A stretch of 20,772 bases of DNA from a virus: the IMG/VR virus record IMGVR_UViG_3300022689_000038, positions 1 to 20,772 of that record; one strand, 5' to 3'. Of the stretch, positions 14,332 to 20,772 are shown in pieces. The position numbers and the translations under genes are program-made. Each line of letters starts with the position of its first letter. The stretch's first letter is position 1. Under the pieces are notes generated by a model. It was not told where the DNA came from. It was given only the letters and a program-made list of their open reading frames with translations, and did no database searches.

Positions 14332-15023
14332 ATATTCAATGTTTTTTTCATGTTTACTATGTTGAAGACAAGCACGACATTCATATCAAGAATCTGCTCG
14401 AATTTTGTTATGTCTCCATTGGCTAATTGGTAGAGCATCTGCTCCCACATATACTGCTTCTTCACCTCTTCCTTCTTCTCTTCCTCCTCTACTATCTTAC
14501 GCTCCTCAGGGGTCAGCCCTTTGTAGATGTCCTCCTCTTCGTGATTCTCGTAATACTCTTTTAAGATTTGATCTTTGAATTTGTAGAATGACTCCACGTG
14601 CTTCTTCACCTCAAACCAATCTACGTCCTCAAAGAACTTTCTACGTTTGTGAGTGAAGCCTCCCCAGTCCTCCCATTCGTCTCTACCTATCTCTGATGAC
14701 TTTATCCTTAGCCTATAAAGTAACGCCACTATGCCAACAACGTCCTTATTTATAGCCATGTGATAGCCGTCAATGAACTCCGCAAGGGTCATAGTGTTTA
14801 ATGGCTTAGGGTAGAACGATTCTTCGTAGGCATAGATATAATCGCAAGGGGTAGCGTCTGCCGTCTCCTTAAGTAGTGGCTCAGCCTCTTCCTTTATCTC
14901 CTTCAACTCGTTCAAAGCCATCCCCTCCAATGTGTGAAGGGAATGACCTGAGACAATGGATAGCTTCTTAAAGGTGTCCTTAACTCCTATTAACTGACCA
15001 TATTTCTTAACTGATAAATACAT
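14328..15023 (-). CDS. putative tail assembly chaperone-like protein, 231 aa
   Basis: An acidic, helical soluble protein. The C-terminal segment MWEQMLYQLANGDITKFEQILDMNV resembles the ending of tail-assembly chaperones ('W...L..LA.GDITK...I'). An earlier section LAEFIDGYHMAINKDVVGIVALLYRLR fits the helix bundle of these proteins, and a Glu/Lys-rich linker lies between. Its 5' end overlaps the 172-aa gene by 17 bases in a different (+1) frame, a relationship often seen for paired chaperones, though no classical slippery heptamer is visible. The sequence AAAGGAGGT just before its ATG is an unusually good Shine-Dalgarno match for this genome, if the spacing of 2-4 bases is functional. An alternative is a neck or tail accessory protein. 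Confidence 0.5.
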   Translation of the reverse strand: MYLSVKKYGQLIGVKDTFKKLSIVSGHSLHTLEGMALNELKEIKEEAEPLLKETADATPCDYIYAYEESFYPKPLNTMTLAEFIDGYHMAINKDVVGIVALLYRLRIKSSEIGRDEWEDWGGFTHKRRKFFEDVDWFEVKKHVESFYKFKDQILKEYYENHEEEDIYKGLTPEERKIVEEEEKKEEVKKQYMWEQMLYQLANGDITKFEQILDMNVVLVFNIVNMKKTLNI

Positions 15024-15525
15024 TGACCTCCTTTATAGCCTCCTTAATAACGGGTACTATGTCCGCTGCTGTTAGATGCTCCTCAATCTTTTTCGTTCTG
15101 TCCTTGGTCGTGGAGATGTGCTCGCTCATGTCCTGACCTTTCAGCTTGTACTTGTAAGCTGCCACCTTATTATAGTTTGGCTTCTCGCTGGTCATCTCAT
15201 TTTCGATGAATCGGTAAATCTTCCCGATGAATGGTTGATACTCATATACACCATCTCCGATAGTTATTTCTTTCTTTAGCTCGATGTCGTCAGCCTTGAA
15301 CTTCACTTTGAGAAATATTTTCTTCATCTCCTGTTGATCTGTGATCTGATCGAGTAGTTCCTCCTCCACTCCAAACTCACCAAGAATCTTGTAGAACTTG
15401 TTGGCAAATCCATTAGTCTTATCGCTTAAGATGTTGCTCACTTTAAGCCATTGGTCGATTGACATCTCTGTTAACTCATTGGGAATCTCTCTTATTTCCC
15501 CTCCTTTAAATTCTAATTTTAACAT
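15007..15525 (-). CDS. putative tail assembly chaperone-like protein, 172 aa
   Basis: The N-terminus (MLKLEFKGGEIREIPNELTEMSIDQWLKVSNIL) resembles the start of tail-assembly chaperones, where a short strand is followed by 'IP..LTE.TI.Q...'. A 5-bp A/T-rich leader and the ATG at 15525 fit Bacteroidota starts. The rest is a mixed alpha/beta acidic protein (KIFLKVKFKADDIELKKEITI, YEYQPFIGKIYRFIENEMTS). Chaperones normally coat the tape measure during tail growth; here the gene lies after the tape measure gene rather than before it, which is unusual and lowers certainty. Confidence 0.45.
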   Translation of the reverse strand: MLKLEFKGGEIREIPNELTEMSIDQWLKVSNILSDKTNGFANKFYKILGEFGVEEELLDQITDQQEMKKIFLKVKFKADDIELKKEITIGDGVYEYQPFIGKIYRFIENEMTSEKPNYNKVAAYKYKLKGQDMSEHISTTKDRTKKIEEHLTAADIVPVIKEAIKEVNVFIS

Positions 15526-15543
15526 ATATCTATTTTTAATTAA

Positions 15544-17649
15544 TTACATCTGTGATTCACTAAGTAGTGCTGTGTTGCTTTCGTCAACTGCTTGTATCTC
15601 CGACTGTACTACATAAGCCTTAAACGCTCCCCCTCCTTGGTTGGGTGTGCCTGCCGTGAACTGATCACCCCCTCCTTCACTACCTTCATTGCCTTGTCCG
15701 AATAGGTTAACGCTTGGCTCTTCTGATCTGCTTTGAATGTTACTTCCTACTTGTGGGGTTGATACTGTACCTCCTCCACCTCCCGATGCAGGTCCAGGTG
15801 CAGAGCTTAACACTTGCTTAGCATTTGCCGCTGCACCTACTACCGTTCCAATGATACCCGCCAATGTTCCACCAAACACAAATGGTGCTGCTGGTCCTGT
15901 TTCTTTAGATGCTTCAAGGGCTACGGGTACTGCCTTCATTAATGCCTCTGCTGTATCTGCTATAATTGAGGCAAGAGCAAATGACTTTTGTGTTGCGCTG
16001 CCTTGTTCAAATGCTGAGGCGATAGTGCCGAACATAGATGCTGTCTGTGATATTGCAAACTGGGCTGCCTCTTGGTCAAACCCCATCTTCTCGTCTGCTG
16101 CCTTCTTCTTCACACCCACCACTTCCTTAGATGCGCTTATCTCCGCCTCCTTAGTTTGCATTATAGCATCCTGCGTAACATCCTCAGTCTTAAGCTTAAG
16201 GTTCTGCATCACCAACTGCTTAGCCTTTTCCTTCTCGATTTCTGATAGGTTAGTCTCATCAATGAAAGCTAATCGCTCCTGAGCCTGCTCTCTTATCTGC
16301 ATAAGCTCAAGCTCCATGTCTTGACCGTTAAGCTCCATTGACTCCTCTCTTAACTTCTTCATGAAATCTTGAAAGCCTTCCTCCATCTTCTTACGTTCAT
16401 CAATAGCCTTCTGAGCATTTTCATTCCTTTGGGTGGCTTGCTTGATCTCCATGACCTCAATATCCTCTAAGGTCTTTTGGAGGTCGTCCTCCATCTTCTT
16501 GTACTCCTCATCTACTTTACCGAGGTTATCTATTATTTGATCGGTGGTGATGCCATGTGTTTTAGCAAAGTTTAAGAGGTGGTTGTTCTGCATTTCAAGC
16601 TGCTGCACAAATGCATCTGCTGCTTGTTTACGAAGCTCCATCTCTCTCTTGGTAGCCTCAACCATTACCTTTAACTTCTCTATCTCTATCTCACCCGTTG
16701 CCTTTCCTGCTGCCTGACGTTTACGTATCTCGAAGTCTATGGCGTGTATCTTCTGATCGTTAAGCTCTTTCTCTTTTTCATAAGCATCAAGTAACGCTGC
16801 CACCTTACGCTTCTGTGCTTCGATAAGCTCCTCTTGTTTTCTCCTCTCCGCTTCTGCTTGTGCCTCTGCCTCCTCTTGGGCTTCTATCATTTCTGCGTAG
16901 CCAGGCACTAAAAAACCGATGACCGCATTAGCAAAATCTTTAACCCACTCAACAGACGCTTTAATGACTCCCACAAATGACTCCCAATTTGCGACGAGTA
17001 ATCCTATACCAACAATTATAGCACCTATACCAGTCGCCACCATGGCGATTCTAAACGCCTTTAATGCTCCCGTAGATGTTCCTACTACCGCTGTGTACAT
17101 TCCTTGTGCTACACTTTGAGCCCTCGTTAAAGCAAGTTGATTCTGTTGAAGTGTATATCTGACCGTCTGAATAGATTGAAGAGCTCCCTCAGCAGCTTGT
17201 AGCTTGACCATCGTCTCCATCAGCTCCTCATTCTCATCACCCACTAAGGCAGTAACAGAAGCAAAGCCCTGATATCCTGCAACGACTGACGATGATAATG
17301 CAAGGGCTGTGTTAAGATTCCTACCACCCTCAGCAGCAGAATCAACCGCCATGTCAACCTGCTTGATAGTCTTACGAAACTTTGTTGCCTCTTTCTGTAA
17401 TAGTTGAAATTCCTTAGTATTGGCTTGTCCTGCATTGGCAAGTTCGTACATCCTATCTTCCATCTCACCTAGTCGAGTGGTCATCGGTTGGAGGTCGCCA
17501 TAGACATCTTCAAAGCGTGAGTCTAAGGACTTCATCTCACCTGATAAATCCTTCGTTGCCTTGGAGGCTTTCTTTGACTCATTGGTTAAATCCTTGAGCC
17601 CGTCAGCCCCATCTATCTCTATGCCTATTTTTATCTTCTCGTCTGCCAT
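15544..17649 (-). CDS. tail tape measure protein
   Basis: 701 aa with the typical layout. There is an N-terminal helical coiled region (residues 15-105, Lys/Glu/Asp-rich), a Gly/Ala stretch, two hydrophobic segments (about 200-222 TGIGAIIVGIGLLVA and 226-249), then a very long coiled coil (253-530, EEAEAQAEAERRKQEELIEAQ), and a second hydrophobic region (about 560-625, FVFGGTLAGIIGTVVGAAANAKQV) and a Gly/Ser/Gln-rich tail. Sets siphophage tail length; a single helix of about 700 residues would span roughly 100 nm. It starts with TAATG at the large terminase stop, so terminase and tape measure are coupled, which is unusual. Confidence 0.88.
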   Translation of the reverse strand: MADEKIKIGIEIDGADGLKDLTNESKKASKATKDLSGEMKSLDSRFEDVYGDLQPMTTRLGEMEDRMYELANAGQANTKEFQLLQKEATKFRKTIKQVDMAVDSAAEGGRNLNTALALSSSVVAGYQGFASVTALVGDENEELMETMVKLQAAEGALQSIQTVRYTLQQNQLALTRAQSVAQGMYTAVVGTSTGALKAFRIAMVATGIGAIIVGIGLLVANWESFVGVIKASVEWVKDFANAVIGFLVPGYAEMIEAQEEAEAQAEAERRKQEELIEAQKRKVAALLDAYEKEKELNDQKIHAIDFEIRKRQAAGKATGEIEIEKLKVMVEATKREMELRKQAADAFVQQLEMQNNHLLNFAKTHGITTDQIIDNLGKVDEEYKKMEDDLQKTLEDIEVMEIKQATQRNENAQKAIDERKKMEEGFQDFMKKLREESMELNGQDMELELMQIREQAQERLAFIDETNLSEIEKEKAKQLVMQNLKLKTEDVTQDAIMQTKEAEISASKEVVGVKKKAADEKMGFDQEAAQFAISQTASMFGTIASAFEQGSATQKSFALASIIADTAEALMKAVPVALEASKETGPAAPFVFGGTLAGIIGTVVGAAANAKQVLSSAPGPASGGGGGTVSTPQVGSNIQSRSEEPSVNLFGQGNEGSEGGGDQFTAGTPNQGGGAFKAYVVQSEIQAVDESNTALLSESQM

Positions 17650-18998
17650 TATACTATCACGTCTATTTCAAAATCATCTGCAAATGTCTTTATTAAGAAG
17701 TGGCTCATTAGGTATGCCAGGGCATCGCCATAGTCAGGTGATCGACCTAACGCCTTCTTCACGTCCTCCTTCTTTGTATACTTCACCTTACCATCCTTAT
17801 CTACGTCCACTCTATTAACCACCATTAGCTCCTGCTGTATCTTCTGCTCCGTTGAGATGTCAAACTCTACATTATTTGTCAGCTCCTTAGCGTTGACCTT
17901 CATTGATAGTTGAGCGTATAGCTGTGTCTTGTAGTTGTCATAGTTCTCACCGTTGATGGCTTTGCTATTGTTTACTATTGACCGACACCCCAGAAGGTAA
18001 TCAACCACACCCCCACCTACTCCGTCAGCGTCAACTGCTATCTGATGGTTGCTAACTATATTGTATTTTTCCTTAATTTCTTCCACGAGTGCCACTACCT
18101 CGTTCACCTTTGACTTCTTCATCTCATAGAAGTCTACTATGGTCATGTCGTCTCGCATGACAAATGCCACGGTGCTATCCTTACCTAATCTGGCAACGTC
18201 TAATGAAACAAAATACTTGTACTTCTTATCTTCTACCGTTTCCTTTTTGGTGTTTAAAAAGTGTATGATAGCGTCATAGTCAAATAGTGCATACTCGTCT
18301 GCATACTCCCATTCACCATGTAGCAACCTCGCCTTAGACACCTTGTCAAGCTTCTTGAGGTTCTCGATGTAGTGTTTTGAAATATGAGGGTTGTCGGTTG
18401 GTAGTGCCTGGATAAAGACCTTATAATCCTCCAGCGTTCCATCCCTTGAGGGCTTGTAATACTTTGAGTATAGCCATCCCTTTGAAGGGTTGCAGGACAT
18501 AAATAGCTTAGGCTCTAAATCATTCTCATCAAGCTTAAATCTGATACGTGAGTAGACTATGTTCTTTGCTTTCTCTGTTACTTGCGCTACCTCGTCTATG
18601 AAGGCTGATGTTATCTCGAGCGATCCTAACGAGTCAAAGTCGGGATCTGATGGGTACGCGAATAAATCTTTGAGTAGTATCTCTGAATCGTTCCAGAGTG
18701 TCATCTCTCCTTTCTGGTCATTGTACTTCCAATGTTTGTCCTCTTGTAGCTGAAATGTTTTTAAGACCTCAAATAGTGTCCTGAGTGTTGTCTGTTTGAG
18801 GTGCTTTAATTTAGACCGTCCTATTAGGTAGCGAGTACCTTCATACTTCATCGCCATTACTAAGATGAACACACACCCCATCCATGACTTCCCTGCTCCT
18901 GCTGCTCCACCGTAAAGGACTTCATTCACTCCATTCGTGCTAAATAGATTCTTAACCGCCTCCTTTTGCTTAGGGTGAAACTTAGGCTTAATGGTCAT
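17649..18998 (-). CDS. terL: terminase large subunit
   Basis: The packaging motor ATPase and nuclease, 449 aa, full length. Walker A is GGAAGAGKS (residues 30-38); Walker B ends SAFIDE (D135/E136); motif III-like LFMSCNP lies near 166-171. The C-terminal RNase H-like nuclease has SLDVAR (D267), IAVDADG (D323/D325) and SPDYGDA (D422/D425), the expected acidic metal ligands. It acts at the portal to pump and cut DNA. Its start overlaps the small subunit stop by 4 bp, and its stop overlaps the tape measure start. Terminases of this group are often headful packaging enzymes, though that cannot be proven from this sequence. Confidence 0.95.
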   Translation of the reverse strand: MTIKPKFHPKQKEAVKNLFSTNGVNEVLYGGAAGAGKSWMGCVFILVMAMKYEGTRYLIGRSKLKHLKQTTLRTLFEVLKTFQLQEDKHWKYNDQKGEMTLWNDSEILLKDLFAYPSDPDFDSLGSLEITSAFIDEVAQVTEKAKNIVYSRIRFKLDENDLEPKLFMSCNPSKGWLYSKYYKPSRDGTLEDYKVFIQALPTDNPHISKHYIENLKKLDKVSKARLLHGEWEYADEYALFDYDAIIHFLNTKKETVEDKKYKYFVSLDVARLGKDSTVAFVMRDDMTIVDFYEMKKSKVNEVVALVEEIKEKYNIVSNHQIAVDADGVGGGVVDYLLGCRSIVNNSKAINGENYDNYKTQLYAQLSMKVNAKELTNNVEFDISTEQKIQQELMVVNRVDVDKDGKVKYTKKEDVKKALGRSPDYGDALAYLMSHFLIKTFADDFEIDVIV

Positions 18999-19384
18999 AC
19001 ATTAATTACTATGTTTGGCTGTTCGTTTTTGTTTAGGTGTTCGCTATTAGACAACTTCTCTTTGAGCTTAAATGTTGCATCTAAACCTAACAACTCAGTC
19101 AACTGTTTCAAGGCTTTAAGTTTTGCGTGTAAATCTTTATTCTGATTAATCACTAATTGTAACTCCTCAATGATATAATCTACCTCAATGCCATGCTGTT
19201 TTTGTTTCTTTTCTTGGTGTTTGTTGATTTGTAGCTCAATGTCAACATTTGTCAACAATCTTTGACCTTGTGATCTTGCTGTCTTTTTTGAGTAACCAGC
19301 GGATATAGCAGCTTGTGTAGCATTGAACCCATTTTTTAGGTAATTGCTAACAAATATTTTTTGCTTATCCGTTAATTTACTCAC
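18995..19384 (-). CDS. terS: terminase small subunit
   Basis: 129 aa. Residues 1-60 match the Terminase_2 family: LTDKQKIFVSNYLKNGFNATQAAISAGYSKKTARSQGQRLLTN is the typical helix-turn-helix with 'NATQAAI.AGYS'. A coiled C-terminal section (EEKLQLVINQNKDLHAKLKALKQL) would form the oligomer ring. It recognises the packaging site and brings DNA to the large subunit. It overlaps the upstream Lys-rich gene by 8 bp and the large subunit by 4 bp. Confidence 0.93.
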   Translation of the reverse strand: MSKLTDKQKIFVSNYLKNGFNATQAAISAGYSKKTARSQGQRLLTNVDIELQINKHQEKKQKQHGIEVDYIIEELQLVINQNKDLHAKLKALKQLTELLGLDATFKLKEKLSNSEHLNKNEQPNIVINV

Positions 19385-19595
19385 TATCTTTCTTTGGTGT
19401 TGTTTTCTTCTTTGGAGTAGGTTTTTTCTTTGGTGCTTCTTCCTTGTAATCGATTAACTCAGGGAAGTGTTTACGGTATGCTCTAAGCTGGTCTTGGGTG
19501 TGCTCTGTCGTGCCATCAAACTTGATTCTTATTGATCCGTTTACCTTGTTGTGGATCTTTCCTTTTGCTTCGCTCTTAACTGTGTACTTTTTCAT
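19377..19595 (-). CDS. hypothetical protein with Lys/Pro tail, 72 aa
   Basis: A small basic protein: beta-like N-terminus (YTVKSEAKGKIHNKVNGSIRIKFDG), a short helix (QDQLRAYRKHFPELIDYKEE), then a low-complexity PKKKPTPKKKTTPKK tail that would bind nucleic acid or acidic protein. Starts near A-rich sequence (AATTTAAAAATG). It overlaps the terminase small subunit by 8 bp and the sigma-like gene by 20 bp. I do not recognise it; a DNA-packaging accessory role is possible from its place and charge. Confidence 0.7.
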   Translation of the reverse strand: MKKYTVKSEAKGKIHNKVNGSIRIKFDGTTEHTQDQLRAYRKHFPELIDYKEEAPKKKPTPKKKTTPKKDSE

Positions 19596-20076
19596 TTTTA
19601 AATTGTTTTATGTTTTGCTTTAATTTCTTTAACATTAGGTAGGCAGTTGATTTAGGTATGCCCGTTATTCTTTCAAGCTTGAGGCAGTTGTCGTGCCCTT
19701 GGCTGATGAGTCCGAGCAGCATCTTATCATCTCTGCTACATACCTTCAGATAGTCTCCAATGATATCCTCATGCCTTTCATTCTCCCATAGGTCAAATAT
19801 CTTATGCTCCAGGTTGTCTGATGATTTCTCTCGAGGCTTCCTGTTGTGATAAGATGAGTTGCTCCATATGGTTGACATCTTTACATTTTGGATGAACATC
19901 TGCCTTAATTGTTTTTTAGTGCCTATTTTTTCCACGGACTTCAGTGTCTCCTCGTATGCCCATCCTATTACATCGTCCTCAACATTGTTGTTATCCTTTG
20001 AGGTGTAGTATCTTACACGCTTCTTAAGGTATTTGAAGTCGTCTTTAATGATTTGGTCAAATTCCTCACGAGTCAT
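19576..20076 (-). CDS. sigma-70-like / HTH transcription regulator
   Basis: 166 aa. The N-terminal half (YLKKRVRYYTSKDNNNVEDDVIGWAYEETLKS) looks like the sigma region 2 pattern around a 'DDVI..A.....' helix; the C-terminal part (CLKLERITGIPKSTAYLMLKKLKQNIKQF, about 128-157) is a region 4-like helix-turn-helix. Likely a phage regulator that redirects host RNA polymerase to structural genes, since it precedes the terminase and structural genes. Weakness: region 2 is short and key promoter-melting aromatic residues cannot be verified. A non-sigma HTH regulator is the alternative. Confidence 0.6.
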   Translation of the reverse strand: MTREEFDQIIKDDFKYLKKRVRYYTSKDNNNVEDDVIGWAYEETLKSVEKIGTKKQLRQMFIQNVKMSTIWSNSSYHNRKPREKSSDNLEHKIFDLWENERHEDIIGDYLKVCSRDDKMLLGLISQGHDNCLKLERITGIPKSTAYLMLKKLKQNIKQFKNEKVHS

Positions 20077-20251
20077 ATTTTTCTAATAGGTGATTGTAAA
20101 ACTCTTTTATGTGTCTTGTGGAGCAAAAGCAATGATTCCACTTCCCTCCTAATTGTTGGTAGTGATACTTGACGGTGTTGGCGTTCTGCTTAGTCTTAGG
20201 TCTGTTCTTTACCATGTCTAAAATGAACTCTATGTCTTTCTCGTTATTCAT
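20066..20251 (-). CDS. hypothetical protein, 61 aa
   Basis: Helical basic protein (NNEKDIEFILDMVKNRPKTKQNANTVKYHYQQLGG) with a short motif WNHCFCSTRHIKEFYNHLLEKY; the Cys-x-Cys followed by basic residues and a helix suggests a small metal site or an nucleic-acid contact, but it is too short for a zinc finger. Overlaps the sigma-like gene by 11 bp and the membrane-protein gene by 8 bp. Confidence 0.72.
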   Translation of the reverse strand: MNNEKDIEFILDMVKNRPKTKQNANTVKYHYQQLGGKWNHCFCSTRHIKEFYNHLLEKYDS

Positions 20252-20462
20252 GGTGTGCTGCTATATATGCTGATATTGATGCTGCTCCAATAGATACTAC
20301 TGGGTCAAATGATATTAGGGCTACCCCTGCCATGACGCTCCAAAAGGTCACACACTTACGGCATAGTGATATAGACGTAAAAAGGGCGACCCATTCAAGG
20401 ATCACCCATGTTGTGAAATAGACTATGGCTGTGTAGAATATTAAAGAGTCCAATAATACCAT
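20244..20462 (-). CDS. small membrane protein, 72 aa
   Basis: Two to three hydrophobic segments (about residues 5-27 and 39-68) flank a short loop CRKCVTFW, a 'CxxCxxFW' motif found in several unrelated small phage and bacterial membrane proteins of unknown function. No signal peptide or export motif beyond this. The start ATG lies in the middle of the 29-aa gene's 3' end (22-bp overlap). A promoter-like element overlaps the start, so a transcript starting there would be nearly leaderless for this gene. A holin role is possible but distant from the lysis genes. Confidence 0.7.
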   Translation of the reverse strand: MVLLDSLIFYTAIVYFTTWVILEWVALFTSISLCRKCVTFWSVMAGVALISFDPVVSIGAASISAYIAAHHE

Positions 20463-20530
20463 GCTCCAAATATAATGAAAAATATTATAAATGCAATAAG
20501 TATGTCGGGGATGGGGTTACGGAGCTTCAT
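20441..20530 (-). CDS. single-pass membrane peptide, 29 aa
   Basis: The frame starts at ATG 20530-20528, sharing one base with the SSB stop (TGATG), and ends at TAA 20443-20441. The peptide is MKLRNPIPDILIAFIIFFII then FGAWYYWTL: a positively charged start, one transmembrane helix (about residues 8-24) and an aromatic end. It fills the otherwise empty gap between SSB and the 72-aa membrane protein. The TGATG coupling and textbook topology support it; its small size keeps confidence moderate. An upstream in-frame ATG at 20536 is also possible. Confidence 0.6.
   Translation of the reverse strand: MKLRNPIPDILIAFIIFFIIFGAWYYWTL
20467..20496 (-). promoter_or_regulatory. candidate Bacteroidota promoter inside the 29-aa gene
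   Basis: On the minus strand TTG (complement of 20494-20496), 19 bases, then TATATTTG (complement of 20467-20474), the same arrangement as at 8857-8886. The start would be near 20460, at or just past the ATG of the 72-aa gene, so it may mainly serve the regulator and terminase genes downstream. It lies in A/T-rich coding sequence, so chance is possible. Confidence 0.4.
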
Positions 20531-20772
20531 CACCATGGTAAATCATCTTCTTCAAAATGCACACCTTTAGCCTCCTCAGGCTTCTGCTCTGGCTTACTCA
20601 ATAAGTCAATCTTATGTGCCTTTACGGTTGTGTAGTACTTATCTTCATGCTTACGGTGTTCTGTCTTACCTTGTACGCTTACCTTTGTTCCTCTCTTAAG
20701 GTACTGAGCAATCTTGTCTGACTTACTCCAATACCTGATGTTATGCCATTGGGTGTCCTCTACCATCTGACC
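20530..20772 (-). CDS. ssb: single-stranded DNA-binding protein, C-terminal part (5' end outside window)
   Basis: The frame is open to the window edge and begins upstream of it (visible residues GQMVEDTQWHNIRYW...). TQWHNIRYWSKSDKIAQYLKRGTKVSVQGKTEHRKHEDKYYTTVKAHKI matches OB-fold SSB strands 3-5 ('TEWHRVVLFGKLAE.A.QYLKKGSKV.VEG.L..R....G...Y.TE'). The end, FEEDDLPW, is the SSB acidic tail, here closing with Trp instead of the usual Phe. It binds ssDNA during phage replication and recruits partners through the tail. Annotating from the internal Met would miss the true start. Confidence 0.9.
   Translation of the reverse strand, partial: GQMVEDTQWHNIRYWSKSDKIAQYLKRGTKVSVQGKTEHRKHEDKYYTTVKAHKIDLLSKPEQKPEEAKGVHFEEDDLPW

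Noticed and set aside
15737-16282. 181-aa plus-strand ORF opposite the tape measure gene
   Set aside because: Shadow of low-complexity Ala/Gly/Ser-rich coding sequence on the other strand; the tape measure frame is well supported.
1-20772. CRISPR array, tRNA genes, insertion sequence or attachment sites
   Set aside because: No regularly spaced repeats, cloverleaf, transposase or integrase, or duplicated att-like sequence was found by eye on either strand.

Overview
The window looks like part of the genome of a tailed, siphovirus-like phage or prophage of a Bacteroidota host, probably a flavobacterium. The host inference rests on three things. A near-perfect Bacteroidota promoter (TTG, 19 nt, TATATTTG) lies ahead of the plus-strand gene cluster. 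Gene leaders are A/T-rich and mostly lack Shine-Dalgarno sites. Several structural proteins, and a short N-terminal lipoprotein signal, look like those of Bacteroidota phages. No integrase, attachment site, tRNA or CRISPR array is visible, so phage and prophage cannot be told apart. The right edge cuts a single-stranded-DNA-binding protein gene.

Nearly everything is transcribed on the minus strand, so the region reads from right to left. From 20.77 to 19.38 kb: the SSB C-terminus, two small membrane proteins (one only 29 aa), a small unknown, a sigma-70-like regulator and a Lys/Pro-tailed protein. From 19.38 to 17.65 kb: terminase small and large subunits. From 17.65 to 9.88 kb: the tail block, with tape measure, two candidate tail-assembly chaperones, and two large distal-tail proteins, one carrying a Gly/Asn-rich beta-roll-like stretch.

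From 9.88 to 8.5 kb the pattern breaks. Four small plus-strand genes (lipoprotein first, three coupled or closely spaced) form a moron-like island with its own promoter. A non-coding interval next to it holds a candidate structured minus-strand RNA, with a closing stem, two possible pseudoknots and a directly following rho-independent terminator. It sits just upstream of the head operon.

From 8.5 to 3.2 kb is the head block: an XkdF-like prohead protease fused to a Glu/Lys-rich scaffold-like tail, the major capsid protein, a candidate tail-tube protein, a small conserved-type protein, the portal, and connector/completion proteins. Terminator-like hairpins bracket the gene after the capsid gene. 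From 2.9 to 0.3 kb are a tail-terminator-like protein with a beta-rich C-terminus, a LamG-like candidate receptor-binding protein, and a lysis cassette (holin-like protein, overlapping 58-aa ORF, amidase). A plus-strand unknown gene converges on the amidase.

The order is unusual: the tape measure follows the large terminase directly, and the portal lies after the capsid gene. The best candidates for something undescribed are the structured RNA with its terminator at 8.59-8.74 kb and the protease with an embedded gp7/MuF-like Cys/His element and scaffold tail. All functional calls come from reading the sequence; no database search was run.
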